Origin: Thermoanaerobacterium sp. RBIITD
GTDB lineage: Bacteria > Bacillota > Thermoanaerobacteria > Thermoanaerobacterales > Thermoanaerobacteraceae
Assembly (NCBI RefSeq): GCF_900205865.1
Contig: NZ_LT906662.1
Coordinates: forward strand, 2,121,411-2,185,410
Direction of reading: 5' to 3'
Length of the DNA stretch: 64,000 bases
Part shown: one piece after another, positions 54,795-62,177 of the stretch
Layout of the letters: each line of letters opens with the position of its first letter
Position numbering within the stretch: position 1 is the stretch's first letter
Program-made: the position numbers and the translations under genes
The notes under the pieces: generated by a model
What the model was told of the DNA's origin: nothing
The model's input: the letters and a program-made list of their open reading frames with translations, nothing else
Databases searched by the model: none

Positions 54795-55256
54795 ATGAGC
54801 AATTTTGAATTTATAAGTGGAGGCAGAGAACTACTTGACCTAGTACAGCCATTATGGGAAAAGTTAAATAAGCACCACGAAATGAATTCAAAGTATTTTT
54901 CTGATAAGTACAGAAATTTAAAATTCGAGGACAGAAAAAATAAGTTTATAAGCGATAAAAATTTAAAGGTTAAAATAGATTTAATTAGGGATAAGGAAAA
55001 AGACTTATATATTGGTTACTGTATCAGCTCGATAGACAAAGATTTAATTGGAGAAATTGACTCTCTTTTTGTTGAGATGGAATATCGCAATTGTGGCTTG
55101 GGAGATAAATTGATGAATAGGGCATTAGAATGGTTGAACATCAATGATGCAAAAATGATAATTATTGGGGTAGCGGAAGGTAATGAAAATGTATTAGAAT
55201 TTTACAAAAGATATGGTTTTTACAAAAGAAGGACAATTTTAGAGCAGATAAATTAG
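54795..55256 (+). CDS. GNAT acetyltransferase
   Basis: 153 residues from ATG 54795, with GAGGG seven bases upstream; TTG 54789 rejected. GEIDSLFVEMEYRNCGLGDKL is the acetyl-CoA loop (R-x-x-G-x-G-like, here RNCGLG) and NVLEFYKRYGF the C-terminal signature. A paralogous 3' end lies at 50258-50320. Substrate unknown. Confidence 0.82.
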   Translation: MSNFEFISGGRELLDLVQPLWEKLNKHHEMNSKYFSDKYRNLKFEDRKNKFISDKNLKVKIDLIRDKEKDLYIGYCISSIDKDLIGEIDSLFVEMEYRNCGLGDKLMNRALEWLNINDAKMIIIGVAEGNENVLEFYKRYGFYKRRTILEQIN

Positions 55257-55289
55257 CAATTTCAAATTAGATAGTTAGGAGTATGAGTG

Positions 55290-55745
55290 GTGAGAAAAGT
55301 ATCAGTATTTTTAATTAGCGCTTTGCTATTGATAATATCATTTAGTACTGTATTGGTGGTGGCATCTGTATTTAAAACGTTGAATAAACCCTATACTGAA
55401 ATTATTTATATGAATTGGTCAATAAAGTTGCCTAGCACATATAAGGAAGTTTATTCAGTAGATAGTGGACCAAGTTTCCATGGAGATGGTGAGAGATATC
55501 ACATATTTGATTATAAAAACAATGATGATATTGAGCTATCTTTAAAATGGAATGATGGTAAAAATGCGTCAATAGAATCAGCAATAAAGCATGTCCTAAA
55601 TTCTTTAACTATCCCTAATGAATACATGCCAAATTTTAAATCTAAATATAAATATTATTAAAAAAGAAAAGAAGACTCTTCAGTAATATATTTGGTATTT
55701 GTTCCTGATACAAAAAGGCTTTACGTAATCGAAGATATTATTTAA
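55290..55745 (+). pseudogene. Exported/membrane-anchored protein with one nonsense codon
   Basis: From GTG 55290: SVFLISALLLIISFSTVLVV is a signal or anchor helix, followed by a hydrophilic domain of about 90 residues (WSIKLPSTYKEVYSVDSGPS, GERYHIFDYKNNDD). TAA at 55659-55661 interrupts it; the same frame goes on to VIYLVFVPDTKRLYVIED and TAA at 55743. Family unknown. Start GTG 55287 is equally possible. Confidence 0.6.
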
Positions 55746-55885
55746 GTATTTGTTTTGAAGCTCAATCGAATATAGCTCTATCGCTTTCAAGTAAGTTGAA
55801 GCCATTTTTTAAAGATTTTCAAATATTTTATTTAAGGGACTATAAAAATTTCAAGAAAAAAGTAAAATGAGATTGGGGTATAGCT

Positions 55886-57001
55886 ATGGAGATAAAGTTT
55901 TACAGGATAGATGAAGTAAGCAATAGTCAGTTTAATTTTGCTGTTATATTCGCTACTTATAAAGGAAAATGGATATTTGTAAAGTATGAGGACAGAAATA
56001 CATGGGAAGTGCCTGGCGGTCACAGAGAAAAGAATGAAGATATTAATGTAACTGCTTCAAGGGAGCTGTTTGAGGAAACAGGGGCGTTAAATTACGAAAT
56101 TGAGCCCGTATGTGATTACTCTGTTACCATAGATGAGATAACTACATTTGGGAGATTGCTTTATGCAAAAGTAAATGAAATGGGATCTTTGCCAGATAGT
56201 GAGATATGCGAAGTAAGCTTTTTTAATATGATGCCTGATAATCTTACTTATGCGGATATACAGCCGATACTTCTAAGAAAGGTATTAGATTTTTTAAGTG
56301 GCAAGGTATTAAAACTGCTTAAAAAAGACAAAACAAGAAACATTAATATCATTAACTTTATTAGAAATTATCCTATTTATACCTTTGAAACAGTTGGAGA
56401 TTCAGTACTTGTTAGAGGAAGAAGCGATGAAGTTTGGGTTTATATTAGCAGCAAATCCTATGATGAGTTCTTCAAACTTATTCACGTATTGGATGGAGAT
56501 GACAAATGTTTTGCAGTCATTGAGGACTGGATGCTCCCATATATTGTGAAAAATAGGAAAATAAAGTCCCGACTGACCAGTATGAAACTAGTCTATGATT
56601 CTAATGTACCACTGCCGACCGTAAAATCACATATTGTTGACCTTTCGGCTGCAGATGCCCCATATATATTCGAGAACTCCAAGTATAAAGAGTATATATC
56701 AATTGAATATATTGAAGATAGGATAAAAAATGGCATTGGTCTTGGCATCTATGAAGATGAAAAGTTGGTGGCATGGGCGATTACACATGATGATGGAGCC
56801 ATAGGTTTTTTGAATGTATTGGAAGATTACAGAAGGAAGGGATATGGCATGGATGTAACTGTTGCAATGATAAAGAGGCTTCTGGAACTTGGCGAACTGC
56901 CATTTGTACATATTGAAGAGGATAATGTAAAGTCTATGAACCTGGCATTAAAAGCAGGATTTAGAAAAGATAGGCGAGTACATTGGATAAAATTAAATTA
57001 G
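55886..57001 (+). CDS. Two-domain Nudix hydrolase plus GNAT acetyltransferase
   Basis: 371 residues. N-terminal Nudix domain with box GGHREKNEDINVTASRELFE and ETGAL (residues ~46-70). The C-terminal ~230 residues are an FR47-like GNAT domain: GFLNVLEDYRRKGYGMDVTV and ALKAGFRKDRRVHWIKL. Fusion of a nucleotide-sugar or nucleotide hydrolase with an acetyltransferase occurs in clostridial cargo genes; substrate unknown. GGGG before ATG. A 3' fragment of a sister gene lies at 51537-51595. Confidence 0.85.
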   Translation: MEIKFYRIDEVSNSQFNFAVIFATYKGKWIFVKYEDRNTWEVPGGHREKNEDINVTASRELFEETGALNYEIEPVCDYSVTIDEITTFGRLLYAKVNEMGSLPDSEICEVSFFNMMPDNLTYADIQPILLRKVLDFLSGKVLKLLKKDKTRNINIINFIRNYPIYTFETVGDSVLVRGRSDEVWVYISSKSYDEFFKLIHVLDGDDKCFAVIEDWMLPYIVKNRKIKSRLTSMKLVYDSNVPLPTVKSHIVDLSAADAPYIFENSKYKEYISIEYIEDRIKNGIGLGIYEDEKLVAWAITHDDGAIGFLNVLEDYRRKGYGMDVTVAMIKRLLELGELPFVHIEEDNVKSMNLALKAGFRKDRRVHWIKLN

Positions 57002-57074
57002 GATTGGCGTTTCATGAACTTTAAAAAGGACATTTTTGATCTTAAATTGCAATATTAAATGCAACACCCAATAA

Positions 57075-57157
57075 AAGTCATATGACGATTATTTGGAATT
57101 ATAAAAGAATACAAAGATATTGTATTTGCTTATGATGGAATGACATTAGAAGTATAG
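57075..57157 (+). pseudogene. PhnP-like 3'-end fragment
   Basis: DNA closely similar to the last ~80 bases of the gene at 53239-54081 (SYDDYLE, then DIVFAYDGMT to a TAG), with one lost base. No upstream part. Confidence 0.7.
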
Positions 57158-57167
57158 TGTTTATGTT

Positions 57168-57998
57168 ATGCTAAAAATTTTTGTTGACAATAACATTTCA
57201 ATTGAACTGGCAAAAGATGTTGAATTTTTACTTAACAGCCATCTCGAACGGCGCCCCATGGAATGGTTTCATGAGCAGTATCGAGCGAGGTTAGCTTAAG
57301 AAACTTGTCAAAAAAGGTTAAGCTTACGAGAGACAGCGAAGTTGATGGAACGGATCTCAATACGGTAAAGAAATATGCTGCTAAGCTGTGGTTTGAGACT
57401 TACTGAGAGAAAAGAAGTAACCGAGAAGTTATTCACGCTAAAGGGAGCAGTATTACGGCTGCCGATAAAACGGATTATTACCGACAAGAATGGCTTAAGT
57501 TGATGAATCATTACCATGATAAAAGCAAAACGGAACTGCGGAGGCTAAACAAGGCAGTTTATGCTTGGCTATATAGAAATGATAAAGAATGGCTCCAGCT
57601 AAATTCTCCAGAGCCAAGGTATACATACAAAAATACACGTGTTGATTGGGGACAAAAGGTATAGAGAGTTATTAGCCAAGGTAAAATTGTTAATCGATGA
57701 AATGCTGAACTCTACTGAAAAGCTTGAAAGGATTACTATAAGCCTAGTAGGCAGCAAATTAGGTATAAGGGGACTCTTTGAAAAACATTTGGATAAGTAG
57801 CCCCTCACTAAGCAATATCTGGATTCGGTGAAAGAAAGCAGAAAGGACTTCCAGTTAAGAAGGATAAATTAGGCAATTAGGGAACTGGAGCAAGAAGGAC
57901 AAGAACTAAAACTGTGGAAAGTGTTAAGAAAAGCGGGGATAAGGAAGGAATTTTGCCAAGATATGAAGAATTATATAATGAAATTATTAATAATGTAA
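57168..57998 (+). pseudogene. tnsD: TnsD/TniQ relic, second copy
   Basis: Begins with HLERRPMEWFHEQYRARLA, then after deletion and several frameshifts and stops reads LSLRETAKLM, TVKKYAAKLW, RQEWLKLMNHYHDK, WLYRNDKEWLQLNSPEPRY, SLVGSKLGIRGLFEKHL, LRKAGIRKEF to 57998. Order and motifs match the TnsD relic at 3-1077, but the damage differs, so two insertions decayed separately. A DUF4297-like relic and transposon-end repeats follow. Confidence 0.82.
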
Positions 57999-58048
57999 AT
58001 GTTGATAATGGATAACCATGTCCATTTCAGGAACATTGCCTAAATCAC

Positions 58049-58064
58049 TCTATGTTACACTAAA
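58049..58064 (+). repeat. Second-type transposon-end repeat, partial
   Basis: TCTATGTTACACTAAA only; the TTGACAAATGC part seen at 12084 and 58361 is absent. Lies between the TnsD relic and the DUF4297-like relic. Confidence 0.45.
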
Positions 58065-58135
58065 GGTTTTAGGAAGATTTGAAGTTAAAAAATTAGAAGT
58101 GAGTAAGATAATGCTATAAGGTTAGGTGAGTAAGT

Positions 58136-58360
58136 ATGGATAGGAAGAACCCAACTAGCCCGATTAGGAGCGGATTTGATTTTTAGGATTTATGGGGAGC
58201 TTTTCTTTGTGTTGAATGGCTAAAGGACCCTGATAAATATAAATGGATTAGGTTTGAAACACTTCCTGATGAATTAAATGACCGAAATTTCTTTCTGGAT
58301 GATATTGTTTTGTGTACCCAGGATGATACTTATCATGTATATCAAATTAAACATAAGCTG
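58136..58360 (+). pseudogene. N-terminal relic of DUF4297-type (Cap4-like) nuclease gene
   Basis: 75 codons with one TAG (58184-58186). IRSGFDF before the stop and FLDDIVLCTQDDTYHVYQIK after it match the core of DUF4297 dsDNA nucleases, in which the Asp of LDDIVL and the Q-x-K of YQIK are catalytic. These nucleases form the killing end of CBASS Cap4 and related defence proteins. The frame is cut at 58360/58361 exactly where the second-type transposon-end repeat starts, and no continuation was found. Confidence 0.65.
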
Positions 58361-58405
58361 TCTATGTTACACTAAAAGTTCACTTGACAAATGCAATTGC
58401 ATTTG
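58361..58405 (+). repeat. Second-type transposon-end repeat, copy 2
   Basis: TCTATGTTACACTAAAAG, then CACTTGACAAATGCA and a palindromic GCAATTGCATTTG. Same orientation and near-identical to 12084-12127. It truncates the DUF4297-type gene. Confidence 0.55.
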
Positions 58406-58654
58406 TGGGGAAGAAAAAAGAGACTCCTCTCCCCTCTCTCCTTACCACTTATTCCTAATCCATGGTACGACTTTATTTACTTTTTGCCTACCACAAATGG
58501 AAGTTAAATGGAAGGGGTTAAAGGAATTATGTAAAATGGAAAAATGGATACAAAATAACAGATAATAACAAGTGCTGATTTCATACGGCTTTCATGGCAC
58601 TTTATGACACGACTTTATTTGCTTTTTGGAACGGGTTTTTTGATGATGACATAC

Positions 58655-58893
58655 AGAATAACAAAGGGATAAGTAATAAGTCCCAAAAATATAGATTTTA
58701 CACCACTTATCCCTTTTTCCTTTATTCCATGATCCTCTCCATTTGGAACAACTTTTTTCACACAAATTGGATGGGAATTTATAGGAGAAATAATACTGCT
58801 TCACAGAAAAACTTTATTACTTCCCATAAAATCCCATGTAGATTTTTACGAGGGGTGGAGGGCGGGGTAAGGGAAAGGGTTTTTTTAAATTAA
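58655..58893. repeat. Noncoding repeat, copy 2
   Basis: Relative of 50009-50255 (TTTGGAACAACTTTTTTCAC, AGAAATAATACTGCTTCACA). Upstream at 58460-58650 are two CGACTTTATTT-containing segments whose reverse complements (AAATAAAGTCG) resemble the Tn7-like 20-bp units. No genes. Confidence 0.5.
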
Positions 58894-59252
58894 CTTTTGC
58901 CTGTAGAATTCTTTTCCTCTGGAGTTAGATACAAATATAATTTTTCTTTATATTGTTCTCCCCATAAATACATTGAATCGAGTATAGGTTTTAAACTAAT
59001 TCCTAATTCAGTTAGGGAATACTCTACCTTTGGTGGAACTTCAGCATATACCTTTCTTTCCACAAGGCCATCTTCTTCCATAGAACGAAGTTGTTGAGTA
59101 AGAACTTTTTGGCTTATAGAATCTATTGCTTTTTTTAATTCATTAAATCGTTTAGTTCCTTTCAATAGTTCTCTTAATATTAATATTTTCCATTTATTTC
59201 CTATAAGCGAAAGAGTTGTTTCAACGGGACAAGATGGCAATTCTTTTTTCAT
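58890..59252 (-). CDS. HxlR-family transcriptional regulator
   Basis: 120 residues from the ATG at 59252; GGAGGG lies eight bases upstream, so the longer start at 59270 is not used. [20 protein letters not shown] with the sensory cysteine, [19 protein letters not shown] as recognition wing and VEYSLTELG complete the winged helix. HxlR proteins answer to reactive or xenobiotic compounds. Divergent from the flavoprotein gene. Confidence 0.9.
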   Translation of the reverse strand: MKKELPSCPVETTLSLIGNKWKILILRELLKGTKRFNELKKAIDSISQKVLTQQLRSMEEDGLVERKVYAEVPPKVEYSLTELGISLKPILDSMYLWGEQYKEKLYLYLTPEEKNSTGKS

Positions 59253-59284
59253 AAAATTTTCCCTCCTCATAGTAACTTAAAGGT

Positions 59285-59311
59285 AAGTATAGCACTTATA
59301 AGTGCCTACTT
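59285..59311. promoter_or_regulatory. HxlR operator palindrome
   Basis: GCACTTATAAGTGC (59292-59305) is a perfect palindrome within a longer AAGTA...TACTT frame, between the divergent genes. Likely binding site of the adjacent HxlR protein. Confidence 0.7.
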
Positions 59312-59387
59312 GCAAAAATATACTATATAAATTATTATATACACAGAAAACAACATAAATCAATTTATTTGGAAGGAGATGTTAATT

Positions 59388-59792
59388 ATGAACGAAGTTG
59401 TAAATTTTTTAAGCGAAAATCCTGTTCTATATCTTGCTACAATAGGAAGAGACGGTAAACCAAAGGTTCGTCCATTTCAATTTATGCTTGAAAAGGAGGG
59501 TAAGTTGTTTTTCTGTACGTCAAACCAAAAAGAAGTTTACAAGGAAATTAAACTGAATCCTTATGTTGAGTTTTCTACAACAAACCAAAATAATGTTTGG
59601 ATTCGAATTTCTGGACGAATTAAATTTTCAAATGATTTGGAAGTGAAGACTACAATCATTGAGCACAATCCCCTTGTAAAATCAATTTATAAAACTCCTG
59701 ACAACCCAATTTTTGAAATTTTTTATTTAGATGATGCGAAGGCAGTTATTGCTGATTTTTCAGGTCAACCACCCAAACAATACAATCTTTGA
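59388..59792 (+). CDS. Pyridoxamine 5'-phosphate oxidase family flavoprotein
   Basis: 134 residues from ATG 59388 (GGAAGGAG about 10 bases upstream). VLYLATIGRDGKPKVRPFQF and FFCTSNQKEVYKEI are the FMN-binding split-barrel elements. Probably reduces or binds a compound sensed by HxlR. The pair is a self-contained detoxification cassette. Confidence 0.88.
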   Translation: MNEVVNFLSENPVLYLATIGRDGKPKVRPFQFMLEKEGKLFFCTSNQKEVYKEIKLNPYVEFSTTNQNNVWIRISGRIKFSNDLEVKTTIIEHNPLVKSIYKTPDNPIFEIFYLDDAKAVIADFSGQPPKQYNL

Positions 59793-60579
59793 ACCTAATA
59801 TAATTTCCATTTGATACTTTTATCCATGCAAAAAAAATGAATTTAATTAAGGAGAAATGAAGGAAAAGGGGTAGAATTCAAATCCAGAAAGAAATATCAA
59901 AGGGATAGTTGCAAAGCCTTGTAAATAGAGGTCTTATGCCACTTATCCCTTTTCCTTTTAATCATTAACATACTGTATTTGCCAAGTGAAAAATTTTTGC
60001 TTGACAAATACATTTGATATTTTGAGATTTTACTTTATAAGTTTGGAAGATTTTAACTATATGTAATTATCCCTCATGAGGAAAGAGTTCTTATTGCCCG
60101 TTCCAGATATATTAAAGATTATTATTCAAAAATATATTAATTGCTCAAATGTATGTAAAATTTACTTGTATTATGGTTAGGGATATATATTATTCTATAA
60201 GCTTATAATTTAAACTTGAATTCGGCAAGTAGCAATTATTAAAAAATTTATAGTTCAAAAATATAAAAAACTAACATATTATTACAAATCGTACCTTGAA
60301 AAATGAATATTTGTATAAAGCGGTATTTAATATGGTCTTAAGTTTATCTATTTTTCTGTTTTTTGAGTATAGCAAAACTAACCCTTTTAATAGGGTTTTT
60401 CAATATGTATTGTGCTTAAGTTTAGATTATACTTAATGAAAATGACATCAGCGCCTTTCTTATGTGTGGTATTACATCAAAACTAGGGAATCAAAATACC
60501 AGACAGGATTCTGCATAAATAGTGTATTACATTATGGAGTAGCAAAGGCCAATAATTTCATTGAAAATTTTAACATTTT
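59793..60579. other. Long gene-free stretch
   Basis: No gene. Holds a partial noncoding repeat with CCACTTATCCCTTTT (59840-59960), a lone TTGACAAATACATTTG site of the second transposon-end type (59982-60016), and AT-rich DNA. TAGGGTTTTTC near 60390 pairs with CTAACCCTTTTAATAGGG as a weak terminator-like stem. Confidence 0.4.
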
Positions 60580-60627
60580 GTGGTATTATATATTAAATTA
60601 TATTTAACTTATATATGGGGGATAACT

Positions 60628-61428
60628 ATGTTAAGCATTTTACATCAAGAATATTTTTGCACAGATATGAATAAGGTGTCTTACTATGGTTATTCCTTCA
60701 TAGACAATAGTTTTAAGGATTATTTAGTCAATAAAGTAAAACCTAAACTCGATGATGAAGACTGGACTCAAGAATTATTAAATACAGCGGTTGAAGTGAC
60801 AGGCTTTTCGGCAGATAACTTTGCCGGAATTTTTGAGAATAGAGGGAGTTATAGCTGCTGGAGAATTGGTGAAGTTGTAGCAGAATGTGTACTTGAAGAT
60901 AGTGGTAAGGCACGGTTTTATTATGATTCCTGCCGTGATCTAAAGAATCCGAATGCACATAATACTGGTGCTGATATTGTTGGTTTCTGCGATATTAATG
61001 ATGAAACATTATTTTTATTTGGTGAAGTAAAGACGTCTAATAGTCCGTCTGCTCCACCTTCTGTAGTATATGGCAGAACAGGTATGATCGAACAACTAAC
61101 GGATTTGCAGGTTAAAGAAGACAAAAGAAATAATCTAATTAAATGGATGACGAGTAAAATAAAGTTATTGCCAGAAAAGTTCAAAAGCGATTTAGGAAAG
61201 GCTCTGTGTGCATATACTAAATCAAAGAGAAAAAAAGTACAGTTGGTTGGCGTATTAGTCCGAGACACCCACCCTGACGAATTGGACTTAAAAAATAGAG
61301 CAAAAGTACTTGAAGAAACTGCCTCACCTCTTATAGGAGTGTGGCTATTTGCGTTGTATACAGGTGTTTCTATGGAAAAGGATGCGTGGATATCTATTAT
61401 GAATGGAGGTGCAACCTGTGACAGTTAA
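60628..61428 (+). CDS. ExK nuclease-like protein (HamA/DUF1837-like candidate)
   Basis: 266 residues from ATG 60628 (GGGGG upstream). NTGADIVGFCDINDETLFLF then GEVKTSNS gives D116 with E133-x-K135, the PD-(D/E)XK pattern. Size and the helicase two genes on match HamA of Hachiman, which cuts DNA when HamB senses damage; but the sequence resemblance I can see is limited to the catalytic part. Stop overlaps the start of the next gene by 11 bases. Likely effector of a three-gene defence unit. Confidence 0.65.
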   Translation: MLSILHQEYFCTDMNKVSYYGYSFIDNSFKDYLVNKVKPKLDDEDWTQELLNTAVEVTGFSADNFAGIFENRGSYSCWRIGEVVAECVLEDSGKARFYYDSCRDLKNPNAHNTGADIVGFCDINDETLFLFGEVKTSNSPSAPPSVVYGRTGMIEQLTDLQVKEDKRNNLIKWMTSKIKLLPEKFKSDLGKALCAYTKSKRKKVQLVGVLVRDTHPDELDLKNRAKVLEETASPLIGVWLFALYTGVSMEKDAWISIMNGGATCDS

Positions 61429-62176
61429 TAAGCCTTCACATTGGCTATTGGACAATGTTTCAAATGAAGATTATGCAAAGGCTTTTGAAATTGTTGACAC
61501 TCGTCTGGTTGTTTCCTCTTTATATAAGACTGATTTAGCAGGTACTACAGATTTTGAGAATGAAAACAAATTTATTCAAGGTATCGCTGACTTTATAGAA
61601 CTTGCTACTATTGACCTTATGGCTAAAAAAGATGAACTGGTTGAGGCTGAAAGAAACCAACTTTTTGTAATGTATCAGCATTTATTCCATTTGCTTCGTG
61701 TGCTTCCCTTGCCATCAGACGAAATAAAGAGAATAAAGTTTGTTTACAGATTAATTGCATTTTCATATCTTGGGCAAAAGTGGGAATCTGGTAAGAGATA
61801 TATTGTTGAGAATAAGAATGATATAATTGTTGAAACTACAGAGAATGACACTTGGGATATAAGAATGTTTAAAAAAACTTATTCTGCATTTGTCCATCTT
61901 GTTAGAAAAGATACTTGGGATGATTTGTCTAATGCTTGTAGTATTATTACTGAATTGCGAAATGACCAGAAAACACTTGAAAATGTCTACTTTGATAGCC
62001 TTGGGCAAGATGATAAACTTGGTGGAGCTTATGAATTAATAGGTTTGTATCACTATGCCAAAGCTATCGATACTGTTACGACTTATATGCTTAATGGAAG
62101 CGGAAGTGTTAGTGATATAAGAGAGCAAGTTAAATTCCATTTTGATAAATCGATAGAGGCTTCTGAAAAACATTGA
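61418..62176 (+). CDS. Unknown middle protein of the nuclease/helicase cassette
   Basis: 252 residues from GTG 61418 (GGAGGTG five bases upstream; ATG 61403 also open). Not recognised; helical throughout (RNQLFVMYQHLFHLLRVLP, AGGAYELIGLYHYAKAIDT-like region at 200). No catalytic motif. Lies between nuclease and helicase, overlapping the former and one base before the latter; probably a bridging or sensing subunit. Standard Hachiman has no such gene. Confidence 0.65.
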   Translation: MTVNKPSHWLLDNVSNEDYAKAFEIVDTRLVVSSLYKTDLAGTTDFENENKFIQGIADFIELATIDLMAKKDELVEAERNQLFVMYQHLFHLLRVLPLPSDEIKRIKFVYRLIAFSYLGQKWESGKRYIVENKNDIIVETTENDTWDIRMFKKTYSAFVHLVRKDTWDDLSNACSIITELRNDQKTLENVYFDSLGQDDKLGGAYELIGLYHYAKAIDTVTTYMLNGSGSVSDIREQVKFHFDKSIEASEKH

Positions 62177-62177
62177 A

